Assembly (NCBI RefSeq): GCF_900141755.1
Contig: NZ_LT670844.1
Location: 7,412,501 to 7,476,500, forward strand
DNA: 64,000 bases
Source: Bradyrhizobium lablabi
GTDB taxonomy: Bacteria > Pseudomonadota > Alphaproteobacteria > Rhizobiales > Xanthobacteraceae
Reading direction: 5' to 3'
Positions within the stretch are counted from its first letter, which is position 1. Every line of letters begins with the position of its first letter. The position numbers and the translations under genes are program-made. This document shows, one piece after another, positions 18,249 through 26,040 of the stretch. Below the pieces are notes generated by a model. It did no database searches and had not been told where the DNA came from. It saw only the letters and a list, made by a program, of their open reading frames with translations.

Positions 18249-18946
18249 TGCAAAAGTTCGATCTGCCGCGCCGCTTGGTGGCCGAGGCGCTGGGAACGGC
18301 GCTATTGGTCGCGACCGTCGTCGGGTCCGGCATCATGGCCGAAGCCCTGACAAAAGATGTGGCGCTCGCGCTGCTCGGCAACACGCTTCCGACCGGCGCG
18401 ATGCTGGTGGTTCTCATCACGATTTTCGGCCCGATATCGGGGGCGCATTTCAATCCCGCCGTGACCATGGTGTTTGCGTTGAAGCGCGAACTGAGCGCCA
18501 ACGAGGCGCTGTCCTATGTCGCGGCCCAACTTGCCGGCGGCATTATCGGAACCATGATGGCGCACGCGATGTTCGCATTGCCGCTACTTGATGCGTCGCT
18601 GAAAATGCGAACCGGCGGGTCGCAGTGGCTCGCCGAAGCGGTTGCGGCGTTCGGCCTGGTCGCGACCATTCTTGCCGGCATTCGCTTCGACCGCGCCGCC
18701 GTGCCCTGGCTGGTTGGCCTCTACATCACGGCGGCCTACTGGTTCACCTCGTCTACTTCGTTTGCAAATCCCGCCGTCGCGATCGCGCGATCCCTGACCA
18801 ATACCTTTTCCGGAATTCGCCCCGTCGACCTGCCGGGTTTTGTCATCGCCGAACTTTTCGGTGCGGTCATAGGCCTGATGCTGATGAACTGGCTATTGCG
18901 CGGTGGAGGCGAGGGCGCCCCAATGACAAAGGAGGCACAGTTATGA
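18248..18946 (+). CDS. Aquaporin-family channel, AqpS-like
   Basis: 232 residues, six membrane segments with two NPA loops: HFNPAVTM and FANPAVAIAR. In Sinorhizobium meliloti the aquaglyceroporin AqpS in the ars operon lets As(III) leave after ArsC reduces arsenate. The operon position (overlapping arsC on both sides, TAATG and ATGA) supports the same role here; selectivity cannot be read from sequence. Confidence 0.87.
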   Translation: MQKFDLPRRLVAEALGTALLVATVVGSGIMAEALTKDVALALLGNTLPTGAMLVVLITIFGPISGAHFNPAVTMVFALKRELSANEALSYVAAQLAGGIIGTMMAHAMFALPLLDASLKMRTGGSQWLAEAVAAFGLVATILAGIRFDRAAVPWLVGLYITAAYWFTSSTSFANPAVAIARSLTNTFSGIRPVDLPGFVIAELFGAVIGLMLMNWLLRGGGEGAPMTKEAQL

Positions 18947-19350
18947 GCGTGACGATCTATCACAATCCTGATTGCGGCACCTCGCGCAACACGCTCGCCA
19001 TGATCCGGCAAAGCGGCGAGGAGCCCGAGATCATCGAATATCTGAAGATACCGCCGAGCCGCGCGCGGCTGATCGAGCTGATCAAGGCGATGGGAATATC
19101 CGTTCGCGCGCTGTTGCGCGAAAAAGGCACGCCCTATGCGGAACTGGGACTCGCCGATCCCAACTGGAGCGAAGACGATCTGATCGACTTTATGATCGCG
19201 CATCCGATCCTGATCAACCGGCCGATCGTGGTGACGCCGAAGGGCACCAAACTGTGCCGGCCGTCGGAAGCGGTGCTCGATCTGCTCGAAAATCCCGCAG
19301 CCTCCTTTGTCAAAGAGGATGGTGAGCGCGTCAGGCGCGCAAAATCGTAG
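18943..19350 (+). CDS. arsC: Arsenate reductase, glutaredoxin-coupled type
   Basis: 135 residues of the ArsC/Spx fold. YHNPDCGTSRNTLAMIR carries the catalytic Cys (near residue 12), and three arginines typical of the family are in the C-terminal half (LINRPIVVTPKG, LCRPSE). It uses glutathione and glutaredoxin, unlike the unrelated phosphatase-type ArsC two genes upstream. It overlaps the channel gene by ATGA. The last codons lie next to a dispersed repeat. Confidence 0.92.
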   Translation: MSVTIYHNPDCGTSRNTLAMIRQSGEEPEIIEYLKIPPSRARLIELIKAMGISVRALLREKGTPYAELGLADPNWSEDDLIDFMIAHPILINRPIVVTPKGTKLCRPSEAVLDLLENPAASFVKEDGERVRRAKS

Positions 19351-19353
19351 GTA

Positions 19354-19453
19354 CCTCATGGTGAGGAGCCGCGCAGCGGCGTCTCGAACCATGATGAGTG
19401 CCGCTTTCTCATCCTTCGAGACGCGCGCAAGAGCGCGCTCCTCAGGATGAGGA
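19354..19453. repeat. Dispersed palindromic repeat, CATCCTGAGGAGC family, copy 2
   Basis: Left arm CCTCATGGTGAGGAGCCGCG (variant of the family arm), inner GTCTCGAACCATG, then CATCCTTCGAGACGCGC and right arm GCTCCTCAGGATGAGG. It follows the arsenate reductase stop at once and closes the ars locus, where it could act as a terminator. Confidence 0.85.
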
Positions 19454-19492
19454 CTGCCTTTCGTCGCGCCGGATTGCGCGGCATAATGGCGT

Positions 19493-20752
19493 ATGGAATT
19501 AGCCCCCCGCCTGCATTTGATGAACTGGCTGGTCAGCCAGGGCCTGACCGGCCTGCCCGAGAACGACCTGATTCGCGGTTTTTGCGAGCGCTGCCGGGCC
19601 TGTGGCCTCGAAATCTCCCGCGGGGCGGTGTTCATCGACACCCTGCACCCGATTTTCGAGGGGCGCGGCTTCCGCTGGAACGACACCGAGACCAACGAGG
19701 CCGCTGTCTTTGAATACGGATCAACCGAGACGGGCGATGCCGCGCAAAGCTGGCGGCGCTCCACCTTCTATCACATGCTCGAACAGAACCTCGAGGAGAT
19801 GCGTATCGATCTCGGCGATATCGCCTCGCTCGATTTCAACATGATCGATGAGCTTGCGGCCAAAGGTCACCGCCATTTCGTGGCCTTCGTGCACAAGTTC
19901 GGTGAGGCCGGCACGATGGGCCAGATGGATTGCCTCTATTCGTACTGGCTGACCCGGCGCGCGGAGGGTTTTGGGGAGCAGGACCTGTCGGCGCTGCGCG
20001 ACCTGGTGCCGGCACTGGGGCTCGCGATCAAATCCGCCGCCCAGGTCGAGATCGCGCGCACGCTGGGCCGGGTCTATCTCGGACGCGATGCTTCCGAAAA
20101 GGTGCTGCACGGGCGGATATCGCGCGGGATCACCGAGCGCATCAACGCGGTGCTGTGGTTCTCCGATTTGCGCGGCTCGACTGCGATCGGCGAAGGTGTC
20201 GAACCCGGCGAGATCATTCCGTTCCTCAACGATTACGCGCAGGCCGCTATCGACGCCATCCATGACGCCGGCGGCGATGTGCTGAAACTGATCGGCGACG
20301 GCGTGCTGGCGATGTTCACCGGCGAAGACATGATGCAGGCAAAGCGCGCCGCGCTCAAGGCCGAGCATCGCTTCCGCCGCAACATGGCTGCTCTCAATTC
20401 GCGCCGCGGCGGCGACGGCCGGGCGACGACGTCGGCCTATGTCGGCCTGCATGTCGGCGAAGTGTTTTACGGCAACATCGGCAGCGAGGACCGGCTTGAT
20501 TTCACCGTGGTCGGGCCGGCGGTCAACGAGGTCAGCCGGATCGCCTCGATGTGCAGTTCGGTCGATCGCGAACTTCTGTTGTCGTCGGCATTCCAGGCCG
20601 GCCTCGATGCGGCCGGGCGGCGCTATCTGGTCTCGACCGGCCGGTTTGCGCTGCGCGGCATCGGCCGCGCGCAGGACCTTTTTACACTCGATCCAGATAT
20701 CGGGACCGATGAGGTCATGGCCGGAAGCTACGAGCGCTATCTCGCGAGCTAA
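19493..20752 (+). CDS. Class III adenylate/guanylate cyclase
   Basis: 419 residues. The C-terminal catalytic domain (about 215-380) has AVLWFSDLRGSTAIGE (first metal Asp), LKLIGDGVLAMF (second metal Asp) and VGLHVGEVFYGNIGSEDRLDFTVVG (split; base-recognition and transition-state region with VGPAVNEVSRI). The N-terminal ~200 residues have no membrane segment and look like a soluble sensory domain, including a Cys pair region FCERCRACGLE. It makes cAMP (most likely) or cGMP; the signal sensed is unknown. The start ATG at 19493 lacks a strong ribosome-binding site. Confidence 0.88.
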   Translation: MELAPRLHLMNWLVSQGLTGLPENDLIRGFCERCRACGLEISRGAVFIDTLHPIFEGRGFRWNDTETNEAAVFEYGSTETGDAAQSWRRSTFYHMLEQNLEEMRIDLGDIASLDFNMIDELAAKGHRHFVAFVHKFGEAGTMGQMDCLYSYWLTRRAEGFGEQDLSALRDLVPALGLAIKSAAQVEIARTLGRVYLGRDASEKVLHGRISRGITERINAVLWFSDLRGSTAIGEGVEPGEIIPFLNDYAQAAIDAIHDAGGDVLKLIGDGVLAMFTGEDMMQAKRAALKAEHRFRRNMAALNSRRGGDGRATTSAYVGLHVGEVFYGNIGSEDRLDFTVVGPAVNEVSRIASMCSSVDRELLLSSAFQAGLDAAGRRYLVSTGRFALRGIGRAQDLFTLDPDIGTDEVMAGSYERYLAS

Positions 20753-21966
20753 CTCGTTTTCGCCCGCATCGGGTAAAGCGCGATCGCCAGCAGCGAGGCG
20801 ATTGTCAGCACGATGCCGAGCGCGAACATCGCATCGTGCGAGACGGTGGCAGCCAGCGCGACGCCGATCGCGGCCCCCATCATCTGCCAGAAGCCGAGCA
20901 ATGCCGAAGCAGCCCCGGCTTTCTCGCCGAACGGGGAGAGCGCCTGCGCCGTGCCCAGCGGATTGACGATGCCCATGCCGAGCACGAAGACCGACATCGC
21001 GGCGAGGAATGGCACGAATTCCGGGTCGAACATCGACACCAGCAGCACCGCGACGCTGCCGATCGCGGTTAGCACCAGGCCGAACTGCACGGCGCGATCG
21101 AGGCCGACACGTGGCGCGAGCTTTGTTGCCAGCATGCCGGCGCCGAACACGAACAGCACGGTGCCGGCAAAGAACCAGCCGAGCCCGAGTGGGGTGAAGT
21201 GCAATCCCTCGATCAACACCCGTGGCGCCGCCGAGAACATCGAGAACAGCGCGCCCAGGATGAGGCCGACGGTCGCGGCCGGGATCAGGAAGCGGCGATC
21301 GGCTGCAAGGCCCAGATACGTCTTGGCGATGGCGACCGGATTTAGCGGGATCCGCGTCGAGCGATGGGTTTCGCCGAGCACCGCGCCATAGGCCACGGCG
21401 CCAAGCGCGGCGAAGGCGGCGACAAAGACGAATTCGGAACGCCACCCAAAAGCGTGATCGAGCGCGCCGCCGAGCAGCGGCGAGAAGCCGGGCGCCGCCG
21501 CCATCGCGATCATGATCAGCACCATGGCACGGCCGAGCGCCGCCCCCGAGTAGAGATCGCGGGCGATCGCGCGCGACAGCACCGAGGTCGCGCAGGCGCC
21601 GGCGGCCTGGATGACCCGGCCGATCAAAAGGCTCGGCAGGTCATACGCCAGGTAGCACCAGAGGCTGCCGGCGAAAAACACCGCAAAGCCTGTTAGCACC
21701 GGCCAGCGCCTTCCGTAGCGGTCGGAGATCGGCCCGACCACGAGTTGGCCCAGCGCAAACACCGCCAGGAACACCGTGATCGCCGAAGTAACCGCCGCGC
21801 TCGACACGTTTAGCGACAGCGCCATCTGCGGCAGCGACGGCAGCAGGATATTGGTGGCGAGCGTTCCCGTCGCCGCCAGTACGGCGAGGACGGTGATTTG
21901 CATAAAAGTCGAGGAAGCTTCGGGGCGCGGCGCCGCGGTGAGGGTGGAAATGGTCTCGTCGGCCAT
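20749..21966 (-). CDS. MFS drug transporter, Bcr/CflA type
   Basis: 405 residues, twelve membrane segments. The first segment ends NILLPSLPQMALSL, and GPISDRYGRRWPV is the loop 2-3 motif. The DHA1 layout fits multidrug exporters of the Bcr/CflA group. Start at ATG 21966 with GGGAGC upstream; longer frames cross a repeat. Its stop overlaps the end of the convergent cyclase gene by 4 bp. Confidence 0.88.
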   Translation of the reverse strand: MADETISTLTAAPRPEASSTFMQITVLAVLAATGTLATNILLPSLPQMALSLNVSSAAVTSAITVFLAVFALGQLVVGPISDRYGRRWPVLTGFAVFFAGSLWCYLAYDLPSLLIGRVIQAAGACATSVLSRAIARDLYSGAALGRAMVLIMIAMAAAPGFSPLLGGALDHAFGWRSEFVFVAAFAALGAVAYGAVLGETHRSTRIPLNPVAIAKTYLGLAADRRFLIPAATVGLILGALFSMFSAAPRVLIEGLHFTPLGLGWFFAGTVLFVFGAGMLATKLAPRVGLDRAVQFGLVLTAIGSVAVLLVSMFDPEFVPFLAAMSVFVLGMGIVNPLGTAQALSPFGEKAGAASALLGFWQMMGAAIGVALAATVSHDAMFALGIVLTIASLLAIALYPMRAKTS

Positions 21967-21988
21967 GGATGCTCCCGTTGGATATGAC

Positions 21989-22007
21989 ATGATACATATC
22001 ATATTAT
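21989..22007 (-). promoter_or_regulatory. Operator-like palindrome and -10 box before the MFS gene
   Basis: ATGATA-CA-TATCAT (21989-22002) is a perfect 6-bp dyad. On the minus strand TATAAT (22002-22007) abuts it, so the dyad would cover the transcription start of the drug transporter gene. This is the usual place for a TetR- or MarR-type repressor site; no regulator gene is adjacent. Confidence 0.45.
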
Positions 22008-22032
22008 ACGGGCGAGGGAACCTCCTTTGTCT

Positions 22033-22160
22033 CGTCATGCCCGGCCATAGCAGTCTGCCTTGCGCAGACTGCGTAAACTTGTCTGCGATGCCGGGCATCC
22101 ACGTCCTTCTTTTCCGTGAGACAGCAGACGTGGATGGCCGGGACAAGTCCGGCCATGACG
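22033..22160. repeat. Dispersed repeat, CGTCATGCCCGGCC family, copy 1 (with nested module)
   Basis: Outer arms CGTCATGCCCGGCC and the complementary GGCCGGGACAAGTCCGGCCATGACG (in two parts), inner arms GGGCATCCACGTC and GACGTGGATGGCC. A ~48-bp module starting CATAGCAGTCTGC and ending GATGCCGG is nested in the left arm. Other members: 34868-34955, and 35499-35520 plus 36862-36977. Confidence 0.85.
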
Positions 22161-22180
22161 GAAAGAGCCGTGTTGATCTC

Positions 22181-23437
22181 TCAACAAGCCCGCAACACCG
22201 CCGGTCCATCCCCGACCATCTCCGGCTGCGTCGCCAGCGAAACCGCCGGCGACAGCAGGATCACCAGCGCCTGCGAGCCGAAGATCGCGACCGCCAGATA
22301 GAGGCACGCTTCGGCGCCATAAAACCCGCCGACGATGGCGCCGAGCGCAGAGCCGAGCGGGCGCGCGCCGTAGCTCATGATGTTGATGGCGGAGACCCGG
22401 CCCAGAAGCCGCGGCGGCGTCACTGATTGGCGCAAGGTGGTGGTCGAGATCACCCACAGGATGGGACCGACGCCGAGCAGGAAGAAGCTCAGACCGGCAA
22501 GCCACGGCGAGGCGATGAAAATAGTCAGCGCCATCACCACGGCCGCGACAAAACCGGTCACCGGGCCGAGCCCGATCACGGTGCCGAAGGCGAGCCGCCG
22601 CATCAGGCGGGTCGCGACCAGTGCGCCGACCATCATGCCGACGCCGTACATCGCAAGCACCGTGCCGATGCCGAAGGCCGACAGACCAAAACGGCGCACC
22701 GCATAGGGCACGAACACCGCGAGCATCACGAACCATGCGGTGTTGAAGACGAACTGGGTGACGAACACCGGACGCAACAGCGGATGATGCAGCACGAACG
22801 CGGCGCCTTCCTTGATGTCCTGCAGCGGATGGCGGCGCGGCACGGGCTCGCGCGCGGGCTCGTAAATTCCCGACAGCAGCACCACCGCGATGACGGAGAG
22901 CGCGGCGGCAAATCCAAACGCAGGCGCAGCGCCGACCCATCCGACCAGCACGCCGCCGAGCGCAGGCCCACTCGCGAAGGCGATCGTGCGCGCTAGTTCG
23001 ATCCGCGCGTTCGCGGCGGGCAAAAGCTGCGGCGAAACGAGCGACGGCACCAAAGCGGGCGCAGCGACGCTATAGGCGACGGTTCCGCAGACCGCGACAA
23101 AACCGGTGAGAGCGAGCAGCGGCAGCGTCAGCAGGCCGAGCCAGATCAGCAAAAGGATCGCAAGCAGCGCCGCCGCTCGCAACGCTTCCGCGCCCGCCAT
23201 CAGCCGCCGCCGCGAGATACGGTCGGCGAGGAGGCCCGCGGGGATCGCGAACAGGATGAACGGCAGCGTCAGCGCGGTCTGCAACAGGCCGCTCTGGCCT
23301 TCGCCGACGCCGAGCAAGAGCACCGCGACAATGGGGGCGGCGGCGAGCGCGATCTGCTCGGCGGATTGCGCCGCGAGGTTCGACCAGGCCAGGCGGTTGA
23401 AGGTCGGCGGCAAATGAGGTGTCGCGTCGGGTGACAT
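22181..23437 (-). CDS. MFS transporter, EntS/enterobactin-exporter-like layout
   Basis: 418 residues, about twelve membrane segments, with LLADRISRRRLMAGAE as loop 2-3 and a long central cytoplasmic loop (AREPVPRRHPLQDIKEGAAF), as in the DHA3 subgroup that includes macrolide and siderophore exporters. Start at ATG 23437 after GGGAATTCC. The C terminus is close to the repeat at 22033-22160. Substrate unknown. Confidence 0.85.
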   Translation of the reverse strand: MSPDATPHLPPTFNRLAWSNLAAQSAEQIALAAAPIVAVLLLGVGEGQSGLLQTALTLPFILFAIPAGLLADRISRRRLMAGAEALRAAALLAILLLIWLGLLTLPLLALTGFVAVCGTVAYSVAAPALVPSLVSPQLLPAANARIELARTIAFASGPALGGVLVGWVGAAPAFGFAAALSVIAVVLLSGIYEPAREPVPRRHPLQDIKEGAAFVLHHPLLRPVFVTQFVFNTAWFVMLAVFVPYAVRRFGLSAFGIGTVLAMYGVGMMVGALVATRLMRRLAFGTVIGLGPVTGFVAAVVMALTIFIASPWLAGLSFFLLGVGPILWVISTTTLRQSVTPPRLLGRVSAINIMSYGARPLGSALGAIVGGFYGAEACLYLAVAIFGSQALVILLSPAVSLATQPEMVGDGPAVLRAC

Positions 23438-23528
23438 GGCGGAATTCCCTGGGTTTGAATCTCGCCGCAATATCTGGCCTCAGGAAGCCAAAACCCACCC
23501 GCTTTCCGACAAGTCCCGCGGCAAAGAA

Positions 23529-23564
23529 AAAAGCCTCCGCGCGAGCGAGCGCGAGGAGGCGTTT
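23529..23564 (-). terminator. Rho-independent terminator after the flotillin operon
   Basis: Read on the minus strand: GCCTCC, a GC-rich loop that can itself pair, GGAGGC, then TTTTTTCTTT. It lies about 30 bp after the flotillin stop and before the start of the MFS gene, so it ends the three-gene operon. Confidence 0.8.
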
Positions 23565-23595
23565 TCGATTTCGGTCTGAACGACCGTTCAGGCCG

Positions 23596-25374
23596 CTATT
23601 TTGATCGCGACTTGGCTCCAGGGGCAGGCTCGCTCGGTGCCGCATCGCTTGCAGATGCTACCGTGACGCTGTAGGCGGCGGGCGGTAGTTCAGCGGAGAG
23701 CTCCGTGGGACTGGCGAGTTGTTTGGCGGCCAGCGCTTGGGTGAGGCTGGTCAGGGCGTCGGGCCCGGCGGCGAAGCCGGCCTCGGTGAGGATCTTGTCG
23801 ATGATCGGCTTGAACGCCGAGACCGACAGCAACTGACTGGCGAGGCCATCGCCGAGACCGAGGCCGCCATTGCCGCCATGGCCGTTGGCACCATTGCCGC
23901 CACGGCCCAACAGGCTTCCGGTATCGAAAATCCGGATATCGGAGATCTTCTCGATCGGCTTCACCGCTTCGGCCAGCGCGTTCGGGATGATGTTGATGCG
24001 GGCAAGCCCGAGGTCGTAATCGACCATCGCAGGGCTCAGCTTGTTGCGCGCTTCGGCTTTCAAGGTCGCGACTTCCGCTTCCGCCTGGCCGAGCGCCTTG
24101 ACGCCGGCGGCCCGGGTGGTCGCGGCCGCGGCGTCCGCTTTCGCCAGCACGCTGGTGGCTTCGGCCTTGTTGGCGGCGGCCTGCTTTTCGGCTTCCGCCA
24201 TCACGGTGATCGGCATCGCGTTGGTTTCGGCGGCCTTGCGCGCCGCGATGACGTTGATGATCTTGTCGCGCTCGGCCACTTCGGTGGCGCGCGCGGTCGT
24301 GACCTTTTCCTCGGCCGCAATGGCGAGCGCCCGCGCGGTCTCGGCGATGGTCTGCGCCTCGGATTGCTCCTTGCTCTTGGTGGCGACGACAATCGCGGCT
24401 TCCTGCGCCACGATCTGGAGCTCGCGCTCCATCTCGGTGGTGCGGCGCTTGACCGCGAGATCGGCTTCGATCTTTCTTGTATCCTTGGCCTGGTTGGCCT
24501 CGGTCTGCTTGTTGGCGACCGCCAGTTCCTGCTGGATGCGATATTCGGCTTCGTTCTGCAGCGCCGTCTGTTCGACCTGCGCGGTCTGCGCGCGCATCGC
24601 GGCGGTCTTGTTGGCGATGTCGCGCTGCTGCGCCAATTCCGCTTCGCGCTTGGTGCTTTCGATCGTCAGCGTGGTCTGCCGCGCCACCAGATCCTGCTGC
24701 GCGATATTCACCTCGGTGGTGCGAACGATCTGGTTGCGCTCCTGCTCGCGTTCCTTGGTGATCTTGGTCAGCGTCGTGAGGCCGTGGGCGTCGAAGAAAT
24801 TGCTGGGATTGAAGTGCTTGATGTCGCTCTGGTCGAGCCGCGTCAGGGAGACCGATTCAAGCTCGAGGCCGTTGTTCTGGATGTCGGCGCCGACGGCGTC
24901 CTGCACCGCCTTGACGAAGGTCGCGCGCTGTTCCTGCAATTCCTCCAGGTTCATGGTGGCGGCGACCGAGCGAAGCCCGTCGACGAATTTCGCTTCGACC
25001 AGTTCGCGCAGCTCTGCCGCGTCGTTGGTGCGGTTGCCAAGCGTTTGGGCGGCGAGCGCGATCGAGGAGCTATCGGGTTTGACGCGGAGATAAAATTCAG
25101 CGCCGATGTCGACGCGCATGCGGTCCTTGGTGATCAGTGAATCCGGGCCGCCGCGGGCGACTTCGAGCCGCAGCGTCTTCAGGTTTACAGCGGCGGTGGA
25201 ATGGAAAATCGGAAGCACGACGGAGCCGCCGTCCAGGACCACTTTCTGTCCGCCGAGGCCGGTGCGGACATAGGCTTCGTCGCGCGTCGAGCGCTTGTAG
25301 AGCCGCGCGAACATGAGGCCAATGACAAGAATGACGATGACGCCAATGGCGACGGGTAATGCAAGGTCCCACAT
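23596..25374 (-). CDS. Flotillin-family membrane scaffold protein
   Basis: 592 residues. An N-terminal membrane anchor (residues ~5-24) is followed by an SPFH/band-7 domain (~30-200) and a long Ala/Glu-rich flotillin coiled coil (~210-460) with heptad pattern. Next comes a Gly/Asn-rich linker (GRGGNGANGHGGNGG, ~490-510) and a C-terminal helical tail. The order resembles YqiK/FloT proteins that form membrane microdomains. It lies 3 bp after the YqiJ-like gene, which matches the YqiJ-YqiK pairing known elsewhere. Confidence 0.88.
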   Translation of the reverse strand: MWDLALPVAIGVIVILVIGLMFARLYKRSTRDEAYVRTGLGGQKVVLDGGSVVLPIFHSTAAVNLKTLRLEVARGGPDSLITKDRMRVDIGAEFYLRVKPDSSSIALAAQTLGNRTNDAAELRELVEAKFVDGLRSVAATMNLEELQEQRATFVKAVQDAVGADIQNNGLELESVSLTRLDQSDIKHFNPSNFFDAHGLTTLTKITKEREQERNQIVRTTEVNIAQQDLVARQTTLTIESTKREAELAQQRDIANKTAAMRAQTAQVEQTALQNEAEYRIQQELAVANKQTEANQAKDTRKIEADLAVKRRTTEMERELQIVAQEAAIVVATKSKEQSEAQTIAETARALAIAAEEKVTTARATEVAERDKIINVIAARKAAETNAMPITVMAEAEKQAAANKAEATSVLAKADAAAATTRAAGVKALGQAEAEVATLKAEARNKLSPAMVDYDLGLARINIIPNALAEAVKPIEKISDIRIFDTGSLLGRGGNGANGHGGNGGLGLGDGLASQLLSVSAFKPIIDKILTEAGFAAGPDALTSLTQALAAKQLASPTELSAELPPAAYSVTVASASDAAPSEPAPGAKSRSK

Positions 25375-25377
25375 CTT

Positions 25378-26040
25378 TTAAATCCTGTTTGACGATGGTT
25401 GTTGGGCAATGAGATCGGCTGGTGCGGAAATGGCGATAAAGCTTTTGGCGTCGCGATCGACCAGCAACACGCTGGCGCCGACCGGAAGCACGTTCGAATC
25501 GTGGCTGGCGCGCGCTGCAACAGAATGCCAGTTGCCGAAGACACCCTTGAGACGGACCCGGCCGGGCAATCCCTGGTCGAGCGGACCGACCGTGACCTCG
25601 CCGACATGGCCGACGAAATCGTTTTCGTTCACCGCATAGCTCTCGTCGCGCGGGATGATGCGGGCGATGCCGCGGCTCGTGCTGCGGATCAGCGGAATAC
25701 TGCCGGCGGCGGCGACGAGCGCGGCGATCGCGGTCGGCAAGTTGACGCCCAGGCCGTGCGCGATGGCGTAGAGCAGGAAGCCGATGATCGAGAACAGGCC
25801 GAGCGCCAGGATGATCAGGATCAAAAGCGGTAGCCGTCCCGCATTGATCCAGAGAAACAGGCCGCCGAGGCCGGTGTGGTGGTCGGCGTCGATGTCGACG
25901 TCCTTGCCGAAGAGTTCGCCGATCGACAGCCCGACCAGGGTGGTCAGCACTTCGATGCCGCCGAGCGCGACCATGATCGCGGCGGCAACCGCGAACGGCC
26001 GTACTTCGGGCGCCAGCAGGACCTCGCTCATGGCACTCAT
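25378..26040 (-). CDS. YqiJ/NfeD-like membrane protein
   Basis: 220 residues: three membrane segments (about 17-37, 62-92 and 100-118), then a soluble beta-rich domain (about 135-205; FVGHVGEVTVGPLDQGLPGRV split) like the OB fold of NfeD/YqiJ. Such proteins are partners of flotillins. Its start overlaps the upstream PspA-like gene (ATGA), and it is followed by flotillin after 3 bp. Function is inferred from the pairing. Confidence 0.8.
   Translation of the reverse strand: MSAMSEVLLAPEVRPFAVAAAIMVALGGIEVLTTLVGLSIGELFGKDVDIDADHHTGLGGLFLWINAGRLPLLILIILALGLFSIIGFLLYAIAHGLGVNLPTAIAALVAAAGSIPLIRSTSRGIARIIPRDESYAVNENDFVGHVGEVTVGPLDQGLPGRVRLKGVFGNWHSVAARASHDSNVLPVGASVLLVDRDAKSFIAISAPADLIAQQPSSNRI

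Noticed and set aside
23719..25140. Two long plus-strand frames opposite the flotillin gene
   Set aside because: Low-complexity translations generated by the Ala/Glu-rich coiled-coil codons of the real gene.
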